This document shows positions 1 to 6,551 of a stretch of 27,553 bases of DNA, piece by piece (within the stretch, counting starts at the first letter, position 1; each line of letters begins with the position of its first letter). The translations under genes and the position numbers were made by a program. The stretch comes from a virus, in the IMG/VR virus record IMGVR_UViG_3300040960_000575, positions 1-27,553 of that record. One strand, given 5' to 3'. The notes under the pieces are model-generated. The model did not search any database, had not been told where the DNA came from, and saw only the letters and a program-made list of their open reading frames with translations.

Positions 1-132
1 CATTTTCTGCTGCGTCCCCGCGTCAACGAGATGACGCGCAAGGAAAAGATCACCGCTGGCCAGGCGCGGTCGCTCTTGCGCCGCAAGGTCAAAGTCACGT
101 TACCTAAATCACCTTGGGAGAAAAACAAATGA
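1..132 (+). CDS. C-terminal end of an unidentified small protein (5' partial)
   Basis: Frame 1 is open from the window edge to a TGA at 130-132, giving the last 43 residues of a basic protein (many Lys and Arg, ending SPWEKNK). Its stop overlaps the ATG of the next gene in an ATGA junction, the same junction used by most later genes of this plus-strand string. That supports real coding. The fragment shows no recognisable domain, and its start lies outside the window. Confidence 0.5.
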   Translation, partial: HFLLRPRVNEMTRKEKITAGQARSLLRRKVKVTLPKSPWEKNK

Positions 133-341
133 CCGACTACAATGAAGCCCTTCATGAATTGAATGACGTAATCTATCGCGTCATTCGTGCCGCTGACAGC
201 GAAGACGGTGCGCCAGTGGCAGCACTGAAAGAAATCGCCGCAGACATCGACTGCCTGATCGACCACGGCATGACGCGTCGTGCGTTCGAAGATGCCAAGG
301 CCCTCTACGAGGGCGCAAAGCTGGCGGGGTTGACGGGATGA
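129..341 (+). CDS. Small acidic hypothetical phage protein (70 aa)
   Basis: I chose the ATG at 129 because GGGAG (116-120) sits 8 bases upstream and the start overlaps the previous stop (ATGA). A TTG at 114 is in frame but lacks a ribosome site. The product is predicted to be helical and acidic, with a run rich in Asp, Glu and Ala (about residues 15-45) and no signal peptide or membrane segment. Its stop overlaps the next ATG. It belongs to a string of at least eight tiny cotranslated genes of the kind that fill early regions of alphaproteobacterial phages. I recognise no family and assign no function. Confidence 0.7.
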   Translation: MTDYNEALHELNDVIYRVIRAADSEDGAPVAALKEIAADIDCLIDHGMTRRAFEDAKALYEGAKLAGLTG

Positions 342-607
342 CTGACGATCTGGCGAAGCGTCTGCGCGACCACATAGCTGTGTCCTTTGACGACAGAGGG
401 CATGTATTTGAGGATGAGGTGCTTTGCGACGACGCAGCCGACCGCATCGAAGAACTGGAGGCCAAGCTGGCGAAGGCGATGGATGTCATTGATTGGGCTT
501 TGATCTGCTGGGATGACCATCAAGAGCACGGCTACAACATGCAAGGTGATTGGGTTTCTGATGCCCGCGCCACCATCGCAGAACTGACAGGAGGCAAGGA
601 TGAGTAA
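338..607 (+). CDS. Hypothetical protein with RIEELEAKLAKA helix, paralogue of the next gene
   Basis: This 89-residue acidic protein starts in an ATGA overlap with the previous gene. Residues about 36-48 form an amphipathic helix (DRIEELEAKLAKA). It is followed by a Trp-containing stretch and a closing helix with ARATIAEL. The next gene has the same three elements in the same order, and the DNA of the first helix is repeated there almost exactly (443-478 versus 795-830). The two genes therefore look like diverged duplicates sharing a C-terminal coiled-coil module. Such modules usually mediate oligomerisation, but the function is unknown. Confidence 0.7.
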   Translation: MTDDLAKRLRDHIAVSFDDRGHVFEDEVLCDDAADRIEELEAKLAKAMDVIDWALICWDDHQEHGYNMQGDWVSDARATIAELTGGKDE

Positions 608-971
608 AGCACCCGAGTGGATTTATCTTGATGGGGATGTTGAGGCGGGCGACGGCATGTTCCCAAGATGCTTTGAGAACCCTAAGTATGCAAGCGAACC
701 GCAGGTTGAATACGTCCGAGTCGATCTGGCGGAGGCTGCGGAACAACAAGGCTACGCCAGCGCAATGGAAGATGCGCGTAAGCTACACGAGGCCCGCATC
801 GAGGAACTGGAGGCCAAGCTGGCGAAGGCGGTGGAGGCCCTAACAAAGGCGGCTGAATACCACGAAGATGAGCGGACGTGGTGGGATATTGACCGTAGCA
901 AGGATATACGCGCCATCCTCGCAGAACTAGGGGAGGGCGAGAAGGGCGAGAAAGGTGGCCACGATGACTAA
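600..971 (+). CDS. Hypothetical protein sharing the coiled helix module (123 aa)
   Basis: The ATG at 600 lies in a GGAGGCAAGG context (591-600) and overlaps the previous stop by 8 bases. The N-terminal half (residues 1-55) contains PEWIYLDGD and VEYVRVDLAEAA. This looks like the short beta-rich domain of many phage proteins that read roughly YVR.D, a resemblance drawn from memory. The second half repeats the RIEELEAKLAKA helix of the upstream gene, followed by a Trp-rich segment and RAILAEL. The tail is very charged (GEGEKGEKGGHDD). It has no membrane segment, and its role is unknown. Confidence 0.72.
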   Translation: MSKAPEWIYLDGDVEAGDGMFPRCFENPKYASEPQVEYVRVDLAEAAEQQGYASAMEDARKLHEARIEELEAKLAKAVEALTKAAEYHEDERTWWDIDRSKDIRAILAELGEGEKGEKGGHDD

Positions 972-1173
972 GTTCTGGACCTTCCTGATCCTGACCTACC
1001 CGGTCCTCGGCGAGGATGCTCAAGGGGTTATCGTGTTCCCCAGCATGAAAGAGTGCGGCGATGCGATGCCCGCGATCTACGAGCCGATCCACAAGGTCTA
1101 CCCCGACAGCATGGCCCAGTGCCGAGAGACAAACTTGATTTCGTCATCACCTAGGCCGAGGATGAGGCCATGA
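964..1173 (+). CDS. Small protein with hydrophobic N-terminus and two cysteines (69 aa)
   Basis: I prefer the ATG at 964 over an in-frame GTG at 955 because AAAGGTGG (951-958) then sits at ribosome-site distance. Residues 4-16 (FWTFLILTYPVLG) are hydrophobic and could act as a short membrane anchor or weak signal. Residues 25-53 contain FPSMKECGDAMPAIY and a second Cys at 53. Two cysteines in a possibly exported small protein suggest a disulfide, but this is inference. The last 12 residues are low in complexity (SSSPRPRMRP). The gene overlaps its neighbours by 8 and 4 bases. Confidence 0.6.
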   Translation: MTKFWTFLILTYPVLGEDAQGVIVFPSMKECGDAMPAIYEPIHKVYPDSMAQCRETNLISSSPRPRMRP

Positions 1174-1406
1174 CCGATCTTTCCAGCGTCAGCACAATCA
1201 AGGATTTCGCAGAATGGATCAAATCCGCTGAGCCTGGCGATGCCGTGATTTACCATATTGGGAACAACGTGGGCGGTGATATTTGCCGCTTCGCCATGCG
1301 CATGTGCGATGAAAGCTACATCGCCCTTGTCCGGCGTCGGATTGACACCGAGGGCCTGAGCCGGTTTCAATTCGAGGCGCAGCGCACGCGGAAGAGGATG
1401 CGATGA
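1170..1406 (+). CDS. Hypothetical phage protein (78 aa)
   Basis: This ATG start overlaps the preceding stop (ATGA, 1170-1173), and the stop overlaps the next gene the same way (1403-1406). The order appears to be an N-terminal helix (TIKDFAEWIKSAEPGD), a short strand (AVIYHIG) and a basic C-terminal helix (RFQFEAQRTRKRMR). The SAEPGDAVIYH.G pattern is common in small phage proteins of unknown function. The very basic tail could bind nucleic acid, but nothing else supports that. Confidence 0.68.
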   Translation: MTDLSSVSTIKDFAEWIKSAEPGDAVIYHIGNNVGGDICRFAMRMCDESYIALVRRRIDTEGLSRFQFEAQRTRKRMR

Positions 1407-1582
1407 GCGGCGGCAGCGAGCTCAAAGGAAGATCGGCTCAAGCCTTGCGGGCGGCTGGCTTTCTACCCTTGCCGCGCCTGTGGGTGACACCGGATCAGAT
1501 GGAGGTCATCGTGCGCATCGCCGAAGGCAACAAGGACGTGGTTAACGAGATAAGGGCGCAGGCAAGAAAGGGTGCCGAATGA
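1403..1582 (+). CDS. Very small hypothetical protein (59 aa)
   Basis: The frame opens with an ATG overlapping the previous stop (ATGA, 1403-1406) and closes with a TGA at 1580-1582 that overlaps the next ATG at 1579. The junctions on both sides make it very likely to be a gene despite its 59 residues. It has a basic, Ala-rich start, then LPLPRLWVTPDQMEVI and a charged helix (NKDVVNEIRAQARKGAE). A LPRLWVTP-type segment near the N-terminus recurs, from memory, in small proteins of rhodobacterial phages. No function is assigned. Confidence 0.7.
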   Translation: MSGGSELKGRSAQALRAAGFLPLPRLWVTPDQMEVIVRIAEGNKDVVNEIRAQARKGAE

Positions 1583-1788
1583 TAAAGCTAAAGATCATGG
1601 CCTATCTGCAAGACATTCAGGTGGCAGCGCGGGTGCCGCGCATCGCTCAGGTGACGGGCGAGCGGGATCGGGACGTGCAATCAGCACTGATTGAATTGGA
1701 TGACGAAGGCATGGTGATCATGCGCAATGGTTGGTATCTTGCCAGTGCGCAGGGCATGAATTACAATACCAACAAGCGCGGGCCATAG
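1579..1788 (+). CDS. Small winged-helix-like DNA-binding protein (predicted)
   Basis: The 69-residue product has the order of a minimal winged helix. Helix 1 is about residues 3-12 (KLKIMAYLQD), helix 2 about 18-26 (ARVPRIAQVTG) and recognition helix 3 about 29-43 (DRDVQSALIELDDEG). A short hairpin follows (MVIMRNGWYLAS). This layout matches MarR/ArsR-like phage regulators or accessory proteins. The fold call is by eye. It is the last plus-strand gene before the convergent late operon, and its stop lies 4 bases past the left arm of an 11-bp inverted repeat, so it could help separate the two transcription units. Confidence 0.65.
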   Translation: MIKLKIMAYLQDIQVAARVPRIAQVTGERDRDVQSALIELDDEGMVIMRNGWYLASAQGMNYNTNKRGP

Positions 1789-1864
1789 TATTCATCTTGC
1801 GAGGGACAAGCCGAAGCGGGGGTGGATGCGCTACCGAATGCGCCACATTCACCGGCCCGCGCTT
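1774..1864. repeat. Perfect 11-bp inverted repeat spanning the convergent gene junction
   Basis: AAGCGCGGGCC (1774-1784) is matched by its exact reverse complement GGCCCGCGCTT (1854-1864), with 69 bases between. The left arm overlaps the end of the last plus-strand gene, and the right arm abuts the stop of the last minus-strand gene. After the right arm the plus strand reads TTAATTATTCC, only loosely T-rich. The element may be a bidirectional transcription stop or protein site. The long loop makes a simple intrinsic terminator uncertain. Confidence 0.45.
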
Positions 1865-1866
1865 AA

Positions 1867-2649
1867 TTATTCCTTTTCATTTTTTGACGCCATGCAAACC
1901 TCGTGGCTTTCAGCATGTTCATCCCAGACTTCTGACCAGCAATTGTCGTCAAGAAACTGCCGGACTTGAAAGAATGGGATGGCCAGACCAAGATGCCCGT
2001 TGCCCGGCACGCCAGCCGCAGGCACGCCGATTAGTTCACCAGACGAATTAAATAGAGCGCCGCCGCTATTGCCGCCCGTGATGCCCGCGTCGATCTGAAT
2101 GAATGGCACCTCTGCTTCTGCCCACGAAACTCGAAACATTCGATTGGTGGATGAAATCACACCTCGCGTGACGGTGGCATCAAGGCCGAGCGGGTTGCCG
2201 ACAACAGTGACCTCCTCGCCGCGCTGCACCACATCGCCCGAAAATACGGTGGCAGCAATGGAGTTTGGCAACTCTGCCCGAACCTGAAGCAAGGCCAGAT
2301 CACTTTCCTGCCAACGGGCGATAAGCTGGGCTTTATATCGCGCCTCACCGACAAGCCTGTAATCCTCATACATTCGTTGCGACACGTCCATGTCGCGCAG
2401 TTCTTCGACCTGCTTTTGCACGACCGTGCCATCGTCCTCGACCACTTCCTTGCGGCGCTTGATGACAGCGTCTCCGATGCAGTGATGATTGGTCAGGATC
2501 AGCCTGTGTTCGAGCGAGATCAGGGTGCCGCTGCATCCCCTGCCGACGATGAAGTTGGCGCTGTTGATCGTCTTGTTCATGTCATCAACAGTCCAGGCCA
2601 AGGCTGGGGCGGCAAGACATACGGCCAAGGCCGCTATGCGCATGATCAT
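1867..2649 (-). CDS. Secreted trypsin-like serine protease
   Basis: This 260-residue protein starts at an ATG with AGGAGG (2656-2661) 6 bases upstream. Residues 1-18 form a classical signal peptide with ALA cleavage. The chymotrypsin/HtrA-fold triad is complete: His56 in LTNHHC, Asp117 in SDLALL and Ser195 in GGNSGGAL. Cys39 and Cys57 flank the catalytic His as in the conserved chymotrypsin disulfide, and Cys237 and Cys252 could form a second. No PDZ domain follows, and the protein is about the length of a bare protease domain. It closes the late operon directly after the spanin genes, so it is probably made late and exported to the periplasm. A role in lysis, in degrading envelope proteins or in superinfection control is inference. 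The family call is strong. Confidence 0.9.
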   Translation of the reverse strand: MIMRIAALAVCLAAPALAWTVDDMNKTINSANFIVGRGCSGTLISLEHRLILTNHHCIGDAVIKRRKEVVEDDGTVVQKQVEELRDMDVSQRMYEDYRLVGEARYKAQLIARWQESDLALLQVRAELPNSIAATVFSGDVVQRGEEVTVVGNPLGLDATVTRGVISSTNRMFRVSWAEAEVPFIQIDAGITGGNSGGALFNSSGELIGVPAAGVPGNGHLGLAIPFFQVRQFLDDNCWSEVWDEHAESHEVCMASKNEKE

Positions 2650-2665
2650 GTTTTACCTCCTTCGG

Positions 2666-2875
2666 TTAATTTCGATCAGTCTTGCAAAGCGCCGCCCACG
2701 TTTCATTCGCAATGATGATGTCTCGCAGTAGATCGTCGTCATTCTCCGACAGCCAGATCACAGTGCGACTGTCGTCGAAATACAGCGGCGAAGCTATATC
2801 GCAGTAGCTATTCGTCGTTGTTACGCACCCAGCGCTGAGCGCGAGCGGCAAGATCATTATCACTTTCCACATCAT
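2666..2875 (-). CDS. Rz1-like outer-membrane spanin lipoprotein
   Basis: The chosen ATG at 2875 has AAAGGA (2884-2889) 8 bases upstream. The in-frame extension to 2992 is only the Rz reading in another frame. The first 17 residues are a lipoprotein signal ending in LSAGC, and lipidation is expected on Cys17. The 53-residue mature part contains YCDIASPLYF, a segment rich in Asp and Glu, and IIIANETWAALC. That fits the alphaproteobacterial o-spanin type, which reads roughly 'DPI ... ARQIIAHNE ... C'. The gene starts inside the Rz gene in another frame, as in lambda Rz/Rz1. Together with Rz it would span the periplasm and disrupt the outer membrane after endolysin acts. Confidence 0.85.
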   Translation of the reverse strand: MMWKVIMILPLALSAGCVTTTNSYCDIASPLYFDDSRTVIWLSENDDDLLRDIIIANETWAALCKTDRN

Positions 2876-3032
2876 CACGCACATCCTTTGCTGTTTGCAT
2901 GGCCTCGATCCGGCGGCGCACATGCCGGTCACGCTCTGCATCGGCCCCGTCTGACCTTCCGCGCCAGTAAATGCCAAGCAGGCCCAGAACAAAAGCAGCG
3001 CCAGCGGCGAGGTATAGCTTTATCCGCGCCAC
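2808..3032 (-). CDS. Rz-like inner-membrane spanin
   Basis: This 74-residue protein begins with GTG (3030-3032), 3 bases after the endolysin stop, with GGTGA in the preceding bases. Residues 6-23 are a single N-terminal membrane segment (LYLAAGAAFVLGLLGIYW). After it comes a charged, mainly helical periplasmic domain rich in Arg, Asp and Glu. The last 68 bases overlap the lipoprotein gene in a different frame. Position after the endolysin, topology and overlap identify the i-spanin of a two-component system, although Rz sequences are too variable for a motif-based call. It is shorter than lambda Rz (153 aa). Confidence 0.8.
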   Translation of the reverse strand: MARIKLYLAAGAAFVLGLLGIYWRGRSDGADAERDRHVRRRIEAMQTAKDVRDDVESDNDLAARAQRWVRNNDE

Positions 3033-3035
3033 GCT

Positions 3036-3653
3036 TCACCGCCACCCAGAAGCCCAAGCCATGAGCCGTTCGCGCAGGATGAACATTGCCAGACCAATGA
3101 TGATCAAACAGCCTCCGATGGCCACGATCTGAGCAGTGCCGTCAAGCGCCTGAAAGGCCGCTACAGCGCCACCAACAGCCGAAGCACCCTGCACCACCGA
3201 AGCCTGCACAGTGCGGCTCTGCGCGGCGCTACGGCGTGGCTCCGGCGCAGGCTGGCCGGTTGTCCAGTCGCTTGCCGGATAGACTTCGCGCTTCAGTTCG
3301 AAGTGTGGGCCATCGCGAAACTTCGACCAGCGCCCGCCCCATGTAATCTCTACGCCCTCAGCCTTTGCCGCAGCCTCTACAGCAGGGCCAAGTTTATGAT
3401 AGAGAGGCCATGCAAACTCGGGACCGTTGGAGCCAATGGGCAGAAGATCAACGGCGTGTCCCGTGATGTGACGGCTGTTCATGGTCTTGGATGCACCCGA
3501 TGCGACCAGTTCAGCTTGTCGTTTCTTGCTGCGGACACCCTCGATGACGATGAAATCCAGCGGGCTTTCCTGCAAGGCGCGATCAATCACCCGCCGAAGA
3601 TCAGGATGAATTCCCTTCAGACTGGCAAGACTGCGCGCGCTGTATCGTCTCAT
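3036..3653 (-). CDS. M15-family peptidase endolysin with C-terminal membrane segment
   Basis: Residues 1-125 form a peptidase M15 (VanY/CwlK-like L-Ala-D-Glu or D-Ala endopeptidase) domain. It has the zinc motif SRHITGHAVD (His62 and Asp69) and the second part WSKFRDGPHFEL (Asp114 catalytic candidate, His117 ligand). A Pro/Ala/Ser-rich linker (about 130-160) follows, then a hydrophobic segment (about 175-193, IVAIGGCLIIIGLAMFIL) and a short basic tail. The enzyme would cut stem peptides of peptidoglycan at lysis. There is no N-terminal signal. The C-terminal anchor is unusual and would hold the enzyme at the inner membrane until release. The start overlaps the upstream holin-like gene by 4 bases, and the spanins follow. 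Confidence 0.87.
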   Translation of the reverse strand: MRRYSARSLASLKGIHPDLRRVIDRALQESPLDFIVIEGVRSKKRQAELVASGASKTMNSRHITGHAVDLLPIGSNGPEFAWPLYHKLGPAVEAAAKAEGVEITWGGRWSKFRDGPHFELKREVYPASDWTTGQPAPEPRRSAAQSRTVQASVVQGASAVGGAVAAFQALDGTAQIVAIGGCLIIIGLAMFILRERLMAWASGWR

Positions 3654-3880
3654 TTGCCCACCTTGGCGATCAGGGCTTTGATATCGTCGCGTATCTCGGC
3701 CAGCATTGCGTTGGTGTCTTCGCGCGCCTGTTTCGATATCTCCATGTCCTCTCTGCGTTGGTTCCAGAGCCGCTTGATTTCCTTCGTGTTCTCAACCGAC
3801 CTAGCCTCAAGCCGAATGAGCCACACAAGAAAGCCAACGAAGCCGATGGCTACTGGCCAGAATTTCAATACCACGTCCAT
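3650..3880 (-). CDS. Holin-like small membrane protein (one TM plus coiled coil)
   Basis: This 76-residue protein has one N-terminal membrane helix (about 5-22, LKFWPVAIGFVGFLVWLI). A long, strongly charged amphipathic helix follows (about 25-74) with the heptad-like look of a coiled coil. This is the general plan of small phage lysis accessory proteins and some class III-type holins. It lies immediately upstream of the endolysin with an ATGA overlap, which is the usual place of a holin. No other holin candidate is visible unless the endolysin anchor itself does the job. The call is from topology and position, not sequence homology. Confidence 0.6.
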   Translation of the reverse strand: MDVVLKFWPVAIGFVGFLVWLIRLEARSVENTKEIKRLWNQRREDMEISKQAREDTNAMLAEIRDDIKALIAKVGK

Positions 3881-3881
3881 G

Positions 3882-3986
3882 TCACGCTCGCCTCTGTCGA
3901 TTGCACTCCACCCAGATGTAACTCGCTCCCGGAGAAACCTGTAACTTGCCGCAGCCCGTCAGCGTGAGAGTGGTATTTTGTGCTAT
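3882..3986 (-). CDS. Possible 34-aa ORF with a non-canonical ATA start
   Basis: Between the fibre-chaperone gene and the holin-like gene, a frame runs from a stop at 3999-4001 to TGA at 3882-3884, one base before the next ATG. It has no ATG, GTG or TTG at its start. An ATA codon (3984-3986) stands 6 bases after GGAG (3993-3996), exactly where a start should be. The translation (AQNTTLTLTGCGKLQVSPGA, then SYIWVECNRQRRA) looks like a small beta-rich protein. It could be a rare ATA start, a gene that lost its ATG, or chance. A competing ORF begins at ATG 4003 in another frame but lacks a ribosome site. Confidence 0.33.
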   Translation of the reverse strand: MAQNTTLTLTGCGKLQVSPGASYIWVECNRQRRA

Positions 3987-4021
3987 GTTGGTCTCCGTTC
4001 ATTTCGGTTAAGGTGAGTGTA

Positions 4022-4264
4022 TCACGGTTGCTCTGGCCAAACAACGCTGCCGGGAAAGCCGTCTTGCTGCGGAACATCGCGCAGGGCCTGACGATAGGTC
4101 GCCCATGCGGCTTGATCCACAGGTGCATCCGCCACTTGCGTCCAATCTGAATCGGCAAGAATAGCATTGCGCATTTGCCTGATCTCGGCCTCGCTCACAA
4201 CGGGCGTATAGTCCTGCTGCGTTGTTTCGCCGGTCTGGGCATTGATGATGATTTCAATTGCCAT
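4022..4264 (-). CDS. Tail-fibre assembly chaperone domain protein (Phage_tail_APC-like)
   Basis: This 80-residue protein consists of a short beta-like start (AIEIIINAQTGET) and a domain with RNAILADSDWTQVADAP, AWATYRQALRDVPQQ and GFPGSVVWP. This is the signature of the phage tail assembly chaperone family (Phage_tail_APC type), which helps trimeric fibres fold or attach. The same domain closes the 172-residue protein at 17181-17699, also next to fibre-like genes. Here it follows the putative fibre at 4264-4800 with a 1-base stop/start overlap (TAATG), so the two are probably partners. Confidence 0.8.
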   Translation of the reverse strand: MAIEIIINAQTGETTQQDYTPVVSEAEIRQMRNAILADSDWTQVADAPVDQAAWATYRQALRDVPQQDGFPGSVVWPEQP

Positions 4265-4800
4265 TATTTCACCCCATAGACGTTGATAAGTCCGCCATCG
4301 AACACAACACCGGCTGGCAATATGATTTCGACCGAAACAGATGTGCTGGCCGTTGTCAGCGTTGATGTAAATACACTGCTCGTCGCAGTTCTTGGATCGC
4401 TGCTTGCCAAGTCCGCCAATTGAGACATTCCGACGGATGTAGCCAAGTCAACACGAACAAAGCCACAGATATTATTTGCGCTATCAGAAGTTGATGTAAC
4501 CAGTGCGCCCGCTGCCCCCGCAAATTTTATGCCCCGCGCAGCGTTGGAGGATAAATCAACGCCATCAAACACGGCCAGCATGTGAGTAAAGTTGCTCAAA
4601 TCAATGCCCGAAAGCGTAAGCAGCGTCCCACTTGTCGTGTTGATGGTTCCCTGAAGTCCATGCGCCCGCAATGCCACCGGCACGCTCGCGTCATTCTCTG
4701 CAATCGCAATCGGATTATCCCGCAAGGCCGACATCAGCGGCTGCGTTACCGGGCTATCCTGATCAATATCTGCGTCAGGTATTGTCGTATAGGTCGTCAT
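4264..4800 (-). CDS. Putative short tail-fibre or tail-tip protein
   Basis: This 178-residue protein is rich in Ser, Thr, Ala and Asp. It begins with PDADIDQDSPVTQPLMSALR and DNPIAIAE, an N-terminal module that, from memory, is frequent at the start of tail-fibre-like proteins in alphaproteobacterial phages. The rest (about 50-178) is a predicted beta-strand domain ending in VVFDGGLINVYGVK, which resembles a receptor-binding tip. It sits between the tail hub gene and a fibre-assembly chaperone, with overlaps on both sides. The assignment rests on context and composition. Confidence 0.6.
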   Translation of the reverse strand: MTTYTTIPDADIDQDSPVTQPLMSALRDNPIAIAENDASVPVALRAHGLQGTINTTSGTLLTLSGIDLSNFTHMLAVFDGVDLSSNAARGIKFAGAAGALVTSTSDSANNICGFVRVDLATSVGMSQLADLASSDPRTATSSVFTSTLTTASTSVSVEIILPAGVVFDGGLINVYGVK

Positions 4801-6551
4801 GATATTCTCCCGGCTCCTTGCCCATCACTCAGCAAGCCGCTGGCATTGCCGATATAGCAGTTCTTGAATGGCGCGTTGTCATATCCTGGATAGTCCGCCG
4901 CGCCGCTGGCCATGATATAGTAAACCCGGCCATAAAGCGTCGTATCCTCGCAGACATACTCAACCACTTCGCCCGGCACGATCTCCTCGGCGCTGACCAC
5001 CGTCCACTGACGAAGCCGCCGTGCGCCATACTGATCCACATCGAGATAGTGGCTCAGATAGAAGTTGTCCCCGATCCAGTAAGACCGATCTTTCGCGTCC
5101 ATGCGAAATCTGACCTCGCTCGGGACATCGACATAGCGCGTGATGATCTTTGATGCGGTATTGGCCGAAAGCTGTTGGCTGGTCAGGAATTGCGCAAAAA
5201 TCTTCCGAATGGATGGCTCGCCATAAAGTTCATCCGTTTCACTTTCCAGATCGGCGATGATGTAGGCATTGCTGAATGCCTCGGCGTCATCCGGCTGGGC
5301 GATGAAGTCATTCTGCCCATAGTAAACCCAAACCTGGCTGGCCCGCTCGCGTGGCTTTTCTGTAAAGCTGATCGAGCCTGATATGATGTTGGCGCTGTCC
5401 GTGATCGTGGCAGGCTCTTCGTCAACACCCCGAATGGCCTTCAGCTTGACCAGCCGATCCCGCTCATCCCACCAGACGAAAAACAGCATCTGTTCCTGCA
5501 AATCCGAGACCAGCTTGGCAACTGAAGTCGGATCGGTGATCAGGGCATTTGCCCGGTAAAGCGACAAGTAGGTATCAACCTCAGTCGCCCAGCCTGACGT
5601 ATCGAGATAGCTACTATCAATACCGCCATACGTCGTGAGCAGATCATTCAGCACATCGTCGGGCGTTTCATCAGTATAGCGCAGGCACTGCTGCACGTTA
5701 TCCTCTGCCGAATGGCTGTCGGCTGTCGTGTTATCCGTGCCGCGCGTTACGCCGGTAAACTCGATGCCGTTCGTGCTGGTGGCGCGGCCCGTGTAGATCA
5801 TCAGTTCGTCGCCAATGCGCAGCGTGCCGGACGCATCGTAATCAGCCTCAACGGCGTTTGCCACCTCGAAGCTGGTCGCGCTGGCATTGATGTCGGTATA
5901 TAGATTTCCCGGCGAGGCTACGGGAGCCTGCGCCTTGCGCTCTTCAAGCCGCGCCAGAACGTCTTTGCCTCGGATCGTGACGCGGCCACTGCTATCCGGA
6001 CCGATGACTTCTTGCAGAAAATATTGCCGCGAGGTCATCGCCGCCAATGTCTGCCCGACATATCCTTCGTAAACAATGATGATGATATTCTGCCGATACT
6101 TGTTGCGCACCAGCCAGCGCGTCCAGAAGCTACCGCGATCCGCATCGAGCGGGTTCCAGCTTCTACCGCTCACATACGGATCAACGATGCGGTCAGTGTG
6201 CGCATGGTCCTGAAACACAATCGTGCAAAGCGCCCGATTGCCCAAGCCTTGCGCGTCGGGATTGGCGCTGGCCAGATTGATCCGCGTCGGGCTGGTGCTG
6301 ACGCTGACAAGGCTGGGAATGATGTAGCTGGCCAAGCCCTGCTCACCAACGCGCCCTTTGCCGAAATACAGGCTGAGCGGCGTCCCAAGGGCAAAGTTCG
6401 CCGTGTCTTGGCAAGTTGCTCGCGTATTGTAGCACTTGGTGTCTGCCGTGCCTGTAGCCGTGCAAGGGCTGACGCCGAATTCGTTTTCGCAAAGCGGCTG
6501 CTTGATTTCAACGATCTGAATTGGCTCGCGGCCTGGCGTGGTTTCAGTCAT
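4797..6551 (-). CDS. Tail hub / baseplate protein
   Basis: This 584-residue protein lies downstream of tape measure and a distal-tail-like protein, the normal place of the tail hub (gp27/Dit-Tal type). Its N-terminal part contains a Cys cluster (PLCENEFGVSPC, KCYNTRATC, about residues 19-47), suggesting a metal-bound or disulfide-stabilised insertion. The middle has a small beta domain (LRIGDELMIYTGR, TRGTDNTTADSHS, about 245-280). The rest resembles hub domains, with an alternation of strands and YYGQ..F segments. The Cys-rich opening is typical of tail proteins in the class whose relatives in GTA-like tails also carry metal sites, but I cannot name the exact family. Confidence 0.7.
   Translation of the reverse strand: MTETTPGREPIQIVEIKQPLCENEFGVSPCTATGTADTKCYNTRATCQDTANFALGTPLSLYFGKGRVGEQGLASYIIPSLVSVSTSPTRINLASANPDAQGLGNRALCTIVFQDHAHTDRIVDPYVSGRSWNPLDADRGSFWTRWLVRNKYRQNIIIIVYEGYVGQTLAAMTSRQYFLQEVIGPDSSGRVTIRGKDVLARLEERKAQAPVASPGNLYTDINASATSFEVANAVEADYDASGTLRIGDELMIYTGRATSTNGIEFTGVTRGTDNTTADSHSAEDNVQQCLRYTDETPDDVLNDLLTTYGGIDSSYLDTSGWATEVDTYLSLYRANALITDPTSVAKLVSDLQEQMLFFVWWDERDRLVKLKAIRGVDEEPATITDSANIISGSISFTEKPRERASQVWVYYGQNDFIAQPDDAEAFSNAYIIADLESETDELYGEPSIRKIFAQFLTSQQLSANTASKIITRYVDVPSEVRFRMDAKDRSYWIGDNFYLSHYLDVDQYGARRLRQWTVVSAEEIVPGEVVEYVCEDTTLYGRVYYIMASGAADYPGYDNAPFKNCYIGNASGLLSDGQGAGRIS

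Noticed and set aside
3865-4003. ORF starting at ATG 4003 (minus strand)
   Set aside because: It has no ribosome site, its composition is atypical (many His and Ser), and it overlaps the holin-like gene by 16 bases. The competing ATA frame fits the spacing better, but neither is certain.
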